Shown here one piece after another: positions 1 to 9,342 of a DNA stretch of 64,000 nucleotides; positions within the stretch are counted from its first letter, which is position 1, and each line of letters begins with the position of its first letter. A program made the position numbers and the translations under genes. The notes under the pieces are model-generated. The model worked only from the letters and a program-made list of their open reading frames with translations. It was not told the origin of the DNA and ran no database searches. The DNA is from RH-AL1 sp965249685 (GTDB taxonomy: Bacteria > Pseudomonadota > Alphaproteobacteria > Rhizobiales > Beijerinckiaceae): contig CBDFMN010000003.1 of the NCBI GenBank assembly GCA_965249685.1, positions 744,001 through 808,000 on the forward strand, written 5' to 3'.

Positions 1-266
1 TGTACTACCACTACACCGGCTTCCAGGGCGGTATCAAAGAGCGCACCGCACGCTTCGTTCTCGAAGGCCGGTTCCCCGAGCGGGTGGTCGAGAAGGCCGT
101 GGAGCGCATGCTGCCGCGCGGGCCGCTCGGCCGCAAGCAACTCGGAAACCTGCGCGTCTACGGTGGCGCGGCGCACCCGCACGAGGCGCAACAGCCGATT
201 GCGCTCGACGTCGGCGCGTTGAACCCCAAGAACAACCATTACGCCAAGATCACGAAGGCTGCCTGA
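1..266 (+). CDS. rplM: 50S ribosomal protein L13, C-terminal part
   Basis: The window opens inside this gene; the reading frame is open from base 3 and the true start lies outside. The visible 87 residues are the C-terminal half of L13, a 23S-binding protein used early in 50S assembly. Recognisable are the opening YYHYTGFQGG-like segment, the VVEKAVERMLPRGPLGR stretch typical of L13, and the tail with NLRVYGG and AHPHEAQQP. The stop codon is two bases before the rpsI start, the usual rplM-rpsI operon arrangement, so the two proteins are almost certainly co-translated. Confidence 0.97.
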   Translation, partial: YYHYTGFQGGIKERTARFVLEGRFPERVVEKAVERMLPRGPLGRKQLGNLRVYGGAAHPHEAQQPIALDVGALNPKNNHYAKITKAA

Positions 267-268
267 CC

Positions 269-748
269 ATGGCCGAGACACTCTCCTCCCTGCAAGACCT
301 CAAGAGCGCCGGCGGCGAGACGCAGCCGGCGGCTCCCATCCACGTCCAGAAGCTCGACAAGCTTGGCCGTGCCTACGCGACCGGCAAGCGCAAGGATGCG
401 GTCGCCCGCGTGTGGATCAAGCCTGGCAAGGGTGCGATCACCGTCAACGGCCGCCCTTTCGAGGTGTATTTCGCCCGCCCGGTGCTGCGGATGATCCTGC
501 AGCAGCCTCTCGGCGTCGCCAATCGCGTCGGCCAGTACGACCTGATGGTCACGGTGGCCGGCGGCGGCCTCTCCGGCCAGGCGGGCGCCGTGCGTCATGG
601 CCTGTCCAAGGCGCTCACCTACTACGAGCCCGATCTGCGCCCCGCGCTGAAGCACGAGGGTTTCCTCACACGCGACTCGCGCGTGGTGGAGCGCAAGAAG
701 TACGGTAAGAAGAAGGCCCGTCGCAGTTTCCAGTTCTCGAAGCGCTGA
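269..748 (+). CDS. rpsI: 30S ribosomal protein S9
   Basis: S9 of the small subunit, 159 aa. The S9 core begins near residue 30 (GRAYATGKRKDAVARVW), followed by GAITVNGRPF and the conserved GGGLSGQAGAVRHG segment. The protein ends in the basic KKARRSFQFSKR tail, whose last residues reach the P-site tRNA in characterised ribosomes. The first 30 residues are an extension common in alphaproteobacteria. It starts two bases after rplM and is followed by a strong intrinsic terminator at 772, so the operon ends here. Confidence 0.98.
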   Translation: MAETLSSLQDLKSAGGETQPAAPIHVQKLDKLGRAYATGKRKDAVARVWIKPGKGAITVNGRPFEVYFARPVLRMILQQPLGVANRVGQYDLMVTVAGGGLSGQAGAVRHGLSKALTYYEPDLRPALKHEGFLTRDSRVVERKKYGKKKARRSFQFSKR

Positions 749-771
749 TCGCTTCAGGCCGGGCATCGAGC

Positions 772-798
772 AAGGCGGCTTCGGCCGCCTTTTTCTTT
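772..798 (+). terminator. Rho-independent terminator of rplM-rpsI
   Basis: Perfect 8-bp stem AAGGCGGC / GCCGCCTT around a TTCG tetraloop, followed by a T-rich run TTTCTTT. It lies 24 bases after the rpsI stop and before the argC ribosome binding site. Confidence 0.9.
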
Positions 799-834
799 GC
801 GCGCGTGCGGGCGTGTTTTCGGGGGAGGCGGCCC

Positions 835-1746
835 ATGGCGGCGCGGGTGTTCATCGACGGTGAGGCGGGTACGACCGGGCTCGGCATTCGCGAGCGGCTG
901 GCAGGCCGGCCGGGCGTGGAACTGAAGAGCCTGCCGCCGGAGGCCCGCAAGGACATCACGGCCAAGACAGCGCTCCTCCGCGAGGTCGACCTTGTCATTC
1001 TCTGCCTGCCCGACGAGGCCGCGATGGAGACGGCGGCGCTGGTTGCGGCCATTCCGGGCGGCCCACGGGTGCTCGACGCGTCCACCGCTCACCGGGTAGC
1101 GCCGGGCTGGACCTACGGCTTCGCCGAACTCGCGCCCGGCCAGGCCGAGGCGATCCGCATCGCCCGCTTCGTCGCCAATCCCGGCTGCTACGCCACGGGC
1201 GCGATCGCTCTTCTGCGCCCCCTCGTCGACGCCGGGATGCTGCCGCCCGACGCCGCCTTGGCGATCAACGCCGTCTCCGGATACAGCGGCGGCGGCAAGG
1301 CGCTTATCGCCGAGCACGAGCAGGGTCAGGCACCCGCCTTCAAGCTCTACGCGCTCGGCCTCGCGCACAAGCACGTGCCGGAGATCATGGCCTTCAGCGG
1401 CCTGATGCGGCGGCCGATCTTCGTGCCCTCGGTGGGGAATTTCGCGCAAGGCATGCTGGTGTCCATCCCGCTGTTCCTCGACGACCTGCCGGGCCGCCCG
1501 AGCGTCGCCGACCTTGGGGTGGCGCTTGCGGCGCATTACGGCCCGGGGGGGCACGTCTACGTCAGCAGCGCGGAGGATGCCTCACAGATCGACCCCGAAG
1601 CGCTCAACGGCAGCGACGCGCTCGAGCTTCACGTGTTCGGTAACCCGGCCGAGCGGCAGGCGCTGCTCGTCGCTAAGCTCGACAACCTGGGCAAGGGCGC
1701 TTCGGGCGCCGCCGTGCAGAACATGGAGTTGATGCTAGGGCTCTAG
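835..1746 (+). CDS. argC: N-acetyl-gamma-glutamyl-phosphate reductase (short type)
   Basis: Reduces N-acetylglutamyl phosphate to the semialdehyde with NADPH, the third step of arginine synthesis. The 303-aa length and the N-terminal DGEAGTTGLGIRERL segment match the short type 2 ArgC family. The catalytic cysteine is Cys118 in NPGCYATG. The start at 835 was chosen because GGGGGAGGCGG lies directly upstream and the family begins at this point; an ATG 30 bases earlier adds only a low-complexity basic stretch. It converges on phaC with 17 bases between the stops. Other arg genes are not in the window. Confidence 0.95.
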   Translation: MAARVFIDGEAGTTGLGIRERLAGRPGVELKSLPPEARKDITAKTALLREVDLVILCLPDEAAMETAALVAAIPGGPRVLDASTAHRVAPGWTYGFAELAPGQAEAIRIARFVANPGCYATGAIALLRPLVDAGMLPPDAALAINAVSGYSGGGKALIAEHEQGQAPAFKLYALGLAHKHVPEIMAFSGLMRRPIFVPSVGNFAQGMLVSIPLFLDDLPGRPSVADLGVALAAHYGPGGHVYVSSAEDASQIDPEALNGSDALELHVFGNPAERQALLVAKLDNLGKGASGAAVQNMELMLGL

Positions 1747-1763
1747 ACCGGATCCGTCGTTTC

Positions 1764-3626
1764 TCAGCTCTTCACCCGGACGTATTCGCCCGGCGCGTCG
1801 CACAGAGGCGGCAGACTGCCTTCGCCGGGGCGGCGCGCCGGCACGCGTTCGGGCGCCTGCGCGGAGAGCCAGGCGCACCAGTCCGGCCACCAGCTGCCCT
1901 CGTGCCGGGACGCTTGCGCCGACCACGCTTCCAGCGTGCCGGAAGGGTGCGGCCCCGTCGCGTAGCCGTATTTGACCCTGCTCGGCGGGTTGACGATCCC
2001 GGCGATGTGGCCTGAGCCGCCGAGCACGTAACGAACTGGGCCACCAAACAATTGCGCGCCGCGGAAGACGGACGCCGCGGGCGCGATATGATCGTCGCGC
2101 GTGGCCACGCTGTAGACCGGCACGGTGACCGCGTGCAGCGAGAGCGGGACGCCGCCGATGGCAAGCTCGCCCCTGGCCAGCTTGTTGTCCATGTAGAAGT
2201 TACGCAGGTAGAACGAGTGGTTGCGCGCCGGCAGCCGGGTCGTGTCAACGTTCCACGAGAGCAGGTCGAAGGCCGGGGGCGCCTTTCCCTTCATGTAATT
2301 GTCGACGACGTAGGACCAGATGAGGTCGTTCGGCCGCAGCATGTTGAAGGCCATCGCCATCTTCGAGCCCTCCAGATAGCCAGGGCCTTCCATTGCGGCT
2401 TCGAGCGCCTTCACCTGGTCCCGGTCGATGAAGACCTGAATGTCGCCGGCCTCCGTGAAGTCCGTCTGCGCGGCGAACAGCGTCGCGCTCTCGATTCGCT
2501 TGTCGCCCGTGGCCGCCATCAAGGCGAGCGCCGTCGAGAGGAGAGTGCCACCGACACAATAGCCGACCGCGCCGACGGAGGCTTCGCCGGTTGCCAGCGC
2601 GATCGCGTCCAGCGCGGCAAAGACGCCTTCGGTGATGTAGGATGCGAAGTCCTTGTCGCGGTGGCGCTCGTCCGGGTTGACCCACGAGATCATGAAGACG
2701 CTGACGCCCTGATCGACCGCCCAACGAACGAAACTCTTCTCGGCGTTGAGGTCGAGGATGTAGAACTTGTTGATCCAGGGCGGGACGATCAGCAGCGGAC
2801 GCTTCAGCACCGTCTCGGTCGCCGGCGCATATTGGATCAATTCGATGAGGTCGTTGCGGAATACGACGTGTCCGGGCGTCATCGCCACGTTGACGCCGAG
2901 GGCGAACTTCTCCTCATCCGTCTGGCGGATGCGGAGCTGGCCGCGGCCGGCCTCCATGTCCTGCGCGAGCATAGTCGCGCCGCGCACGAGGTTGTCGCCA
3001 CTCGAGACGATCGTCTCGCGCAGCAGTTCGGGATTGGTGGCCACGAAATTTGCGGGTGACAGCGCGCTCGTGATCTGGCGCAGGTAGAACTTGGCCTTGG
3101 CACGGGTCTGCGGATCGACCTCTTGCGACCCTTCGGCCAGTTGCTCGGCCCAGGCCGCGCCGATCGCGTGCGCCTGTCGCAGAAAGTCGAAGAGGGGGTT
3201 GTCCCGCCATTCCGCCGCGGCGAAGCGTTTGTCGCCTTTAGCGACGGGAACGATCGGGTCGATCGCCTCGCCCTGCAAGCGTCGGTAGGTCTGCGCCCAT
3301 AGTTGCAGGAACGGGGTCGCGATCGCCGCTTGCGCTTCGGCCAAGCGCGCCGGATCGTTCATCCAATATTCCGCGACGCGACCGATCGACGTGACGGCGA
3401 CGGTCACGCTCTCGGCCGCATCGTCACGTTTCGCATCGCCTGTTTCAAACGGCTTGAGATAGGCGGCCAGCGCCTTGCCGCCCTGTTCCATCAACCGGGC
3501 CGCATTGGTGGCCAGCCGCTCGATATCGAGAGATGCAACCGGCCTGCCGGAGCCGATCGGGTCCGCAGCCGGCGACGCGAGAGGGTCGCCGGGCAGGGGA
3601 TCGATCTTCATCGCGGACGACGTCAT
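1764..3626 (-). CDS. phaC: class I poly(3-hydroxyalkanoate) polymerase
   Basis: Polymerises (R)-3-hydroxyacyl-CoA into PHA storage polymer at the granule surface. The protein is 620 aa, normal for class I synthases. The lipase-like box is GYCVGG with nucleophile Cys357; the remaining triad is visible as an Asp in VATRDDHIAP and a His in GGSGHIAGIVNPP. The upstream PWINKFYILDLN segment is also diagnostic. The start at 3626 has AGGGAG seven bases upstream; an ATG six codons earlier is possible. phaA, phaB, phaR and phasin genes are not in the window, so this is a detached synthase gene. Confidence 0.95.
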   Translation of the reverse strand: MTSSAMKIDPLPGDPLASPAADPIGSGRPVASLDIERLATNAARLMEQGGKALAAYLKPFETGDAKRDDAAESVTVAVTSIGRVAEYWMNDPARLAEAQAAIATPFLQLWAQTYRRLQGEAIDPIVPVAKGDKRFAAAEWRDNPLFDFLRQAHAIGAAWAEQLAEGSQEVDPQTRAKAKFYLRQITSALSPANFVATNPELLRETIVSSGDNLVRGATMLAQDMEAGRGQLRIRQTDEEKFALGVNVAMTPGHVVFRNDLIELIQYAPATETVLKRPLLIVPPWINKFYILDLNAEKSFVRWAVDQGVSVFMISWVNPDERHRDKDFASYITEGVFAALDAIALATGEASVGAVGYCVGGTLLSTALALMAATGDKRIESATLFAAQTDFTEAGDIQVFIDRDQVKALEAAMEGPGYLEGSKMAMAFNMLRPNDLIWSYVVDNYMKGKAPPAFDLLSWNVDTTRLPARNHSFYLRNFYMDNKLARGELAIGGVPLSLHAVTVPVYSVATRDDHIAPAASVFRGAQLFGGPVRYVLGGSGHIAGIVNPPSRVKYGYATGPHPSGTLEAWSAQASRHEGSWWPDWCAWLSAQAPERVPARRPGEGSLPPLCDAPGEYVRVKS

Positions 3627-3755
3627 GACGGCACTCCCTCGCATCAGCCAAGCGGACGCTCGCGTTTCCTCCCCCTACAGGTGTCCCGCTTCCGACATAA
3701 AGGCAAACTAGCCAGAAGTGGAGTAAGCGAAGGCATGCAGCCCAGGAAGGTGTCG

Positions 3756-4142
3756 ATGGACGGTTTTCAGGCGCGCGGCAGGCAAGCGGCTTGGCTGGCA
3801 ATGGTCCTGGTGGTCGTTGGCGCGGGCACTCCTGCGTGTGCGCAGAAGATCCGCAACACCTATGGCTCGCCGCTCGACACCCTGAAGGACACGCACCTGA
3901 CGACCACCGTGCCGGAGGCAAAAGATTTCGTCCGCGCAACAAGCCCGGACAAGGCCAAGCTCGACTATGCGCCGCTGACCGGGACCGAACCGGTGCGCCC
4001 CAAGCCGCGCGACCTCAAGGGCGTCGCTGCCTTGCAGGCTGAGCTCGAGAGCGCGGGCGCGGCGAACGAGACGAGGGCCAAGGGGCTGGTGAAGAAGGCG
4101 AGACCCGCGGCGCGCGGGGAAGGGAGACAAACCGGGCGATGA
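3756..4142 (+). CDS. small exported protein of unknown function
   Basis: About 128 aa. It begins with a basic n-region and a hydrophobic stretch (LAMVLVVVGAG) ending at ACAQ, a good signal peptidase I site, so it should be periplasmic. The mature part is polar and rich in Lys, Pro and Thr, with motifs YGSPLDTL, VPEAKDFV and RPKPRDLKG; I recall similar unnamed proteins in Hyphomicrobiales near phaC but cannot give a function. The start at 3756 has AGGAAGG five bases upstream; an in-frame ATG at 3735 is the alternative. It is divergent from phaC and 46 bases before the next gene. Confidence 0.75.
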   Translation: MDGFQARGRQAAWLAMVLVVVGAGTPACAQKIRNTYGSPLDTLKDTHLTTTVPEAKDFVRATSPDKAKLDYAPLTGTEPVRPKPRDLKGVAALQAELESAGAANETRAKGLVKKARPAARGEGRQTGR

Positions 4143-4188
4143 GCGCGAAGCGGTGGTCGCGGCGCCGGCACCTCGGGGGGCAGGGCGG

Positions 4189-5358
4189 GTGAACGGCTTG
4201 CGTGCGACGAGGGAGACGGTTCCGCGGACCCTGCAGGATTTGCCGACGCCCTGCCTGGTGCTCGATCAGCTCAAGCTCGATCGTAACGTCGCGGCGATGC
4301 GCCGGCATCTCCAGGGTCTCGGCGTCAGCTTTCGGCCGCATCTGAAGACGGCCAAGAGCATCGACGTGGCAAGGCGCGTAATGGATGGACCGCTCGGCCC
4401 CGGCATCGTCTCGACGCTGCACGAGGCGGATTATTTCGGCAGCCACGGCGTGCGCGACCTGACCTACGGCGTTGGCATCGCGCCCTCCAAGCTGGACCAG
4501 GTCGGCGCGATACGCGCACGCCACGGGCTCGACTTGGCAGTGATCCTCGACAGCGTCGAGCAGGCCGATGCCGTGGCCGCTTGGTCGCGCCGACAGGGCC
4601 GTCCGCTCGCCGCCCTCATAGAGATCGATTCCGACGGGCATCGCGCCGGCATCCGCCCCGATGACGGCGACCAACTCCTGGCCATCGGGCGCACCCTTGC
4701 CAGCGGGGCCGAATTGCGCGGCGTGCTGACCCACGCGGGCGGCAGCTACGCGCTCGACGAGCCGGGCGCTTTGCGCGTGTCTGCCGCCATGGAGCGCGAC
4801 GCGGCAGCGGGTTGCGCGGCGATCTTGCGAGCGGCCGGCCTTGCGTGCCCCGTCGTCAGCATGGGCTCGACGCCCACGGCTATCCACGCGGATGACCTCG
4901 CAGGCGTAACGGAGGTCCGCGCCGGGGTCTTCATGTTCGGCGACTTGGTCCAGGCGGGGATCGGCGCCTGTGCGATCGCCGACATCGCGATCTCCGTTCT
5001 GGCCCGGGTCATCGGCCATCAGCGCTCGAAGGGCTGGATCATCGTCGACGCCGGCTGGCTCGCCCTATCGCGCGACCGCGGCACGGCCCGCCAAGCCGTG
5101 GATCAGGGCTACGGCCTCGTCTGCGACCTCGCCGGCCGGCCCTACGGCGACCTGATCGTGATGGATGCCAATCAGGAACACGGCATCCTCGCGATGCGGC
5201 CGGGGAGCGCTGGCGCCCTGCCGGAGCTGCCGATCGACGCGCCGGTGCGGATCCTCCCCAACCACGCCTGCGCCACCGGCGCCGCCCACGCAAGCTATCA
5301 CGTGCTTGGCGCGGGCAACGCGATCGTGGCGGAATGGCCGCGGGTCAACGGATGGTAG
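4189..5358 (+). CDS. fold-type III PLP enzyme, D-threonine aldolase / D-serine dehydratase (DSD1) family
   Basis: Alanine-racemase-fold PLP protein, 389 aa. The N-terminal barrel carries LPTPCLVLD and the likely Schiff-base Lys53 in RPHLKTAK; SMGSTPT is the phosphate-binding loop typical of the family. The C-terminal domain ends with NHACATGAAH, where His359 and Cys361 form the His-x-Cys zinc site described for DSD1 D-serine dehydratases. D-threonine aldolases share the fold, so the substrate is not settled. GTG at 4189 follows a GGGGGGCAGGG run; an in-frame GTG at 4153 would add 12 residues. It follows the small exported protein on the same strand. Confidence 0.85.
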   Translation: MNGLRATRETVPRTLQDLPTPCLVLDQLKLDRNVAAMRRHLQGLGVSFRPHLKTAKSIDVARRVMDGPLGPGIVSTLHEADYFGSHGVRDLTYGVGIAPSKLDQVGAIRARHGLDLAVILDSVEQADAVAAWSRRQGRPLAALIEIDSDGHRAGIRPDDGDQLLAIGRTLASGAELRGVLTHAGGSYALDEPGALRVSAAMERDAAAGCAAILRAAGLACPVVSMGSTPTAIHADDLAGVTEVRAGVFMFGDLVQAGIGACAIADIAISVLARVIGHQRSKGWIIVDAGWLALSRDRGTARQAVDQGYGLVCDLAGRPYGDLIVMDANQEHGILAMRPGSAGALPELPIDAPVRILPNHACATGAAHASYHVLGAGNAIVAEWPRVNGW

Positions 5359-5515
5359 CCGGGCAGGAAGGCTCCCGCCTCGAAGCCGTCGTGACGCGTT
5401 TGAGCGCACGTTGTCGGGTTTGTTGCTTGGCTTAGGCAAATCGGGCAGAACGCTTGCGTTCCGCCATACCTTCGGGCCTGGCCGCGCCGGCCTGCGAACC
5501 ATCGGATTCCCAATC

Positions 5516-6814
5516 ATGCTGCCTCCCCTGCGCATCGGTGTCGCCGGTCTCGGCACCGTCGGAGCCGCCGTTCTTCGGCTCCTCGACCGGCGCCGGCGCG
5601 ACCTCGAGCTGCGGTGCGGCCGCGCCATCGCGGTCACCGCTGTCAGCGCGCGCGAGCGGGTCCGCGAGCGTGGCCTCGACTTGGCGGGCCTGACCTGGCA
5701 CGACGATCCCGTGGCGATGGCGCGCAGCGAGGAGATCGACGTCTTTGTGGAGCTGATCGGCGGGGCGGGAGGCATCGCCCTGGCCGCCACGCAGGCCGCT
5801 TTGGCGGCTGGCAAACCGGTGGTGACCGCCAACAAGGCGATGCTGGCGGCGCGGGGGTTTGAACTGGCCAAGGCCGCCGAGGCCAAGGCCGTGCCGCTGC
5901 GCATCGAGGCGGCCGTCGCGGGTGGTATCCCGATCGTCAAGACGCTGCGCGAGGGCCTGGTCGGCAACACGGTCGAGCGCGTCTATGGGATCCTCAACGG
6001 TACCTGCAACTATATCCTGTCCCGGATGGAGGCGGACCGGATCTCGTTTGCCGAATGCCTGGCCGACGCACAGGCGCTGGGTTACGCCGAGGCCGATCCC
6101 ACCTTCGACATCGGGGGCTTCGACACGGCGCACAAGCTCGCGATCCTCACTTCGCTCGCCTTCGGCACGGCGGTGGACGCCGAGGCCGTCGCCGTCGAGG
6201 GGATCGAGACGATCACGCTCGACGACCTGCAGGCCGCCGACGACCTCGGCTACCGCGTGAAGCTGCTCGGCGTCGCCAAGCGGACGGCCTCCGGCATCGA
6301 GCAGCGGGTGCATCCCACCATGGTGCCGAAGTCCTCCGCCATCGCGCAGATCGCGGGCGTCACCAATGCGGTCGTGGTGAACGCCGATGCCGTGCGCGAG
6401 ACGATGCTCTCGGGACCGGGCGCGGGCGGCGAGGCCACCGCGTCGGCCGTCGTCGCCGACATCGCCGACATCGCCAAGGGCGACCGCACCCCCTGTTTCG
6501 GCTTGCCCGTCGCCAGTCTCACCGCGCTCCAGCGTGCCCCGATGCAGACGCATGAAGGCGGCTATTACGTGCGCGTGTCGCTCTACGATCGGCCCGGTGC
6601 GGCGGCCGCGATCGCCATGCGCATGGCGGAGATGCAGATCTCGCTGGAGAGCATCGTCCAGCGCAGCCGGCCGGGGTCGCAGGCTGCGGCCGTGCCGGTG
6701 ACGTTCATCACGCATGCCACGCACGAAGGGGCGATCCGCAAGGCGGTGGAGGCTGTGATCGCCGATGGGCACATCGCGGAAAAGCCGCAGGTGATCCGTA
6801 TCGAGCGGGAATGA
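5516..6814 (+). CDS. hom: homoserine dehydrogenase with ACT domain
   Basis: Reduces aspartate semialdehyde to homoserine, the branch point toward threonine and methionine. Length 432 aa is typical of the monofunctional enzyme. GVAGLGTVGAAV at residues 8-19 is the NAD(P)-binding loop; VVTANKAML and GILNGTCNYIL are catalytic-domain signatures, and the C-terminal 90 residues form an ACT domain (VRVSLYDRPG) that usually gives threonine feedback inhibition. The start is set by the family N-terminus, because the upstream open frame is low-complexity; no clear ribosome binding site is visible. recJ starts 40 bases downstream, so the two are probably co-transcribed. Confidence 0.95.
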   Translation: MLPPLRIGVAGLGTVGAAVLRLLDRRRRDLELRCGRAIAVTAVSARERVRERGLDLAGLTWHDDPVAMARSEEIDVFVELIGGAGGIALAATQAALAAGKPVVTANKAMLAARGFELAKAAEAKAVPLRIEAAVAGGIPIVKTLREGLVGNTVERVYGILNGTCNYILSRMEADRISFAECLADAQALGYAEADPTFDIGGFDTAHKLAILTSLAFGTAVDAEAVAVEGIETITLDDLQAADDLGYRVKLLGVAKRTASGIEQRVHPTMVPKSSAIAQIAGVTNAVVVNADAVRETMLSGPGAGGEATASAVVADIADIAKGDRTPCFGLPVASLTALQRAPMQTHEGGYYVRVSLYDRPGAAAAIAMRMAEMQISLESIVQRSRPGSQAAAVPVTFITHATHEGAIRKAVEAVIADGHIAEKPQVIRIERE

Positions 6815-6854
6815 TCGGCGCACGCGCTTGGTCGATTTGCAGGGGAGGGCGGCT

Positions 6855-8657
6855 ATGATCCCGCCGCGGCCCGTGTTTGGCGTCGAGACCTCGCTGCGGG
6901 GCCGGCCGTGGGCGAGCCGCCTCGACGCGGCCGGGGAAATGCGGGCTCTCGCCGTCGCGCAGATCGGCGGCCACGGCGACCTCCTCGCCCGCGTCCTTGC
7001 CGGCAGGGGCGTCTCGTCGGCGGAGGCTGCCGCCTACCTCGATCCGACGTTGCGGGACCTGATGCCCGACCCCGACGTCCTCGTCGACATGGGGATGGCC
7101 GCCGCGCGCCTGGCGGCGGCCATCCGGGCGGGAGAGACGGTTGCGATCTTCGGCGATTACGATGTCGATGGCGCCGCCTCGGCAGCCCTTCTGGCGGACT
7201 ATCTCACCGCCTGCGGCACACCCCACCACGTCCATATCCCGGACCGCATCTTCGAGGGTTACGGTCCCAACGTCGCCGCGATCCGCGCCCTCGCCGCGCG
7301 CGGCGCGACGCTGCTCGTGACGGTCGATTGCGGCACCACCAGCCACGAACCGCTGCAAGAGGCGCGGCGCCTTGGCCTCGACCCGATCGTGCTCGACCAC
7401 CATCAAGCGCCCGAGCGGCTGCCGGAAGCGACTATCGTCAATCCCAACCGGCTCGACGACCTTTCGGGCCTCGGTGCCCTCTGCGCCGCGGCCGTCGTCT
7501 TCATGACGCTGGTCGCCTTGCAGCGCCGCCTGCGCGCCGACGGCTTCTTCTCGTCCACGCGGCCCGCGCCGGACCTCCTCGACGCGCTCGACCTCGTCGC
7601 GCTGGCGACCGTCGCCGACGTGGCGCCGCTGACGGGGCTCAACCGGGCGTTCGTCGTCAAGGGTCTCGCCGTCATGCGCGAGCGCGGGCGCCCCGGCCTG
7701 CGCGCGCTCTTCGACGTCGCTCGCGCGGACGGCCCGCCCAGCGTCACCCACCTCGGCTACCTCGTCGGACCGCGCATCAACGCGGGCGGGCGGGTCGGCG
7801 ATGCCGCGCTGGGCGCGCGCCTCCTCAGCCTGACGGACGAGGTCGAGGCTGCCGCCATCGCCGCCACGCTCGACGAACTCAACCGCGACCGCCAAGCGAT
7901 TGAGGCCGCCACGCTCGAGGAGGCCGAGGCCGAGGCCCTGCGCCAGGTCGGCCTCCACGACGAAGGCGCGGCCGTCATCGTCGTGGCTGGCGAGGGCTGG
8001 CACCCCGGCGTGGTGGGAATCATCGCCGGCCGGTTGCGCGAGACATACGGCCGGCCCGCCTTCGCCGTCGCCTTCGCCGGAGAGAGCGGCACCGGGTCCG
8101 GCCGATCCATCCCAGGCGTGGACCTCGGCCGCAGCGTCCGCGGCGCCGTCGAGGCCGGCTTGCTACGCAAGGGCGGCGGCCATGCCATGGCGGCGGGCGT
8201 CACGCTCGGGCGCGCCGACCTCGACGCATTCCGCGCCTTCCTCGAGGCGGACCTCCTCGCCGCCACGACTCAGGCGCGCGCGGCGGAGGCGTTGCTGATC
8301 GACGCGACGCTCACGGCGGCCGGTGCTACCCCCGCGTTGCTTGCCGGCCTCGAGAAGGCCGGCCCCTACGGTGCCGGCAACCCGGAGCCGGTATTCGCCT
8401 TCGCCGCCCATCGCCTGGTCGACGTCGCGCCGGCCGGGACGAGCCATGTGCGGTTCCGCGCCCAGGCCGGCGACGGCGCGACGCTGGAAGGCATCGCCTT
8501 CCGCGTCGCCGCGGAACCGCTCGGGCGGGCGCTGCTCGGCGCAAGGGGCCAGGCGATGCACTTGGCCGGGACGCTGTCGCTCGACCGATACGGCGGCCGC
8601 GAGCGGGTGCAACTCCGCCTTCTCGACGCCGCCGCACCCGCCTCCGCGCGCCCCTGA
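6855..8657 (+). CDS. recJ: single-strand-specific 5'-3' exonuclease RecJ
   Basis: DHH-family exonuclease acting in recombinational repair, mismatch repair and base excision repair. The 600-aa protein shows motif I DYDVDG at residues 101-106, the DHH motif at 181-183 and the DHHA1 motif GGGHAMAAG near residue 440, followed by an OB-fold tail. AGGGGAGGG five bases upstream fixes the start at ATG 6855. In Hyphomicrobiales recJ next to hom is a familiar arrangement. A tRNA-Glu gene follows 92 bases after the stop. Confidence 0.95.
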   Translation: MIPPRPVFGVETSLRGRPWASRLDAAGEMRALAVAQIGGHGDLLARVLAGRGVSSAEAAAYLDPTLRDLMPDPDVLVDMGMAAARLAAAIRAGETVAIFGDYDVDGAASAALLADYLTACGTPHHVHIPDRIFEGYGPNVAAIRALAARGATLLVTVDCGTTSHEPLQEARRLGLDPIVLDHHQAPERLPEATIVNPNRLDDLSGLGALCAAAVVFMTLVALQRRLRADGFFSSTRPAPDLLDALDLVALATVADVAPLTGLNRAFVVKGLAVMRERGRPGLRALFDVARADGPPSVTHLGYLVGPRINAGGRVGDAALGARLLSLTDEVEAAAIAATLDELNRDRQAIEAATLEEAEAEALRQVGLHDEGAAVIVVAGEGWHPGVVGIIAGRLRETYGRPAFAVAFAGESGTGSGRSIPGVDLGRSVRGAVEAGLLRKGGGHAMAAGVTLGRADLDAFRAFLEADLLAATTQARAAEALLIDATLTAAGATPALLAGLEKAGPYGAGNPEPVFAFAAHRLVDVAPAGTSHVRFRAQAGDGATLEGIAFRVAAEPLGRALLGARGQAMHLAGTLSLDRYGGRERVQLRLLDAAAPASARP

Positions 8658-8749
8658 ACCGCAGGTGCGGCCAGCGGGACGAACCTTGTCAGGCTTCCAA
8701 ACCCCCTCTATACGTCCGCAGGCTACGCCGGCCGCGCCGGACGTCGCCC

Positions 8750-8825
8750 GCGCCCATCGTCTAGCGGTCTAGGACGTCGCCCTTTCACGGCGAAGACAGG
8801 GGTTCGATTCCCCTTGGGCGCACCA
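8750..8825 (+). tRNA. tRNA-Glu (UUC)
   Basis: 76 nt with encoded CCA. Acceptor stem GCGCCCA / TGGGCGC pairs fully, T-loop GTTCGATTC is present, and the seven-base anticodon loop CTTTCAC carries TTC at 8784-8786. Confidence 0.97.
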
Positions 8826-9342
8826 GCGCCCCTCGTCGTGCCGCCGACGGGAACCATCGCCGAGCGCTGCCCGGATGGCGTTTCGTTCATGGCGACGCCC
8901 ACCGACGCTTTCCGCATGGCGGATTCTCTGCACTTCGCCGCCGCCCGCGCGATCGAAGCGGCGTTGCAGCCCGTGAGCTACCGCGCCTATCCGATCGACG
9001 ATCCCTACCGGTCATGAACGAGAGCCAAGTCACGCACGGCGCGCCAGGATCGCCGCGCCATTCTTGCGATCGTGCAGGAGCCATGGCAAACAGCGCGGCT
9101 CGGACGAGAAGCCGGTGCCAGGAGCGCCGCTAGGGCGCTTTGCGCCGAAGGGTTTGAGGCTCGAGGCACGCTGACCGGAGGCACGTGTCGGCCCGACCTC
9201 ACAGGGGATGAGCAAGGCAGGGCCGACACCTCATCGGCCTTCGCCATCGCGCTCCACCAGGCGACAGCCACGATCGACATGAGGGAGTCGCCGACCGGCT
9301 CCGAACGAGCATCCCACGCTCCCGCCAGGAGATCCCGATCGT
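8826..9342 (+). other. 517-bp stretch without a convincing gene
   Basis: Between tRNA-Glu and the M23 gene. The only plausible small frame is 8889-9017 (42 codons, MATPTDAFRMADSL...), with no ribosome binding site; longer frames on both strands have compositions unlike the neighbouring proteins. A short inverted repeat (AGCGCC around 9120, GGCGCT nearby) is present. It may carry the promoter of the M23 gene. Confidence 0.5.

Noticed and set aside
6708..8003. 431-codon minus-strand frame opposite recJ
   Set aside because: Antisense shadow; recJ motifs are intact on the plus strand.
8889..9017. 42-codon frame after tRNA-Glu
   Set aside because: No ribosome binding site, no recognisable feature; kept only as a note on the gap.
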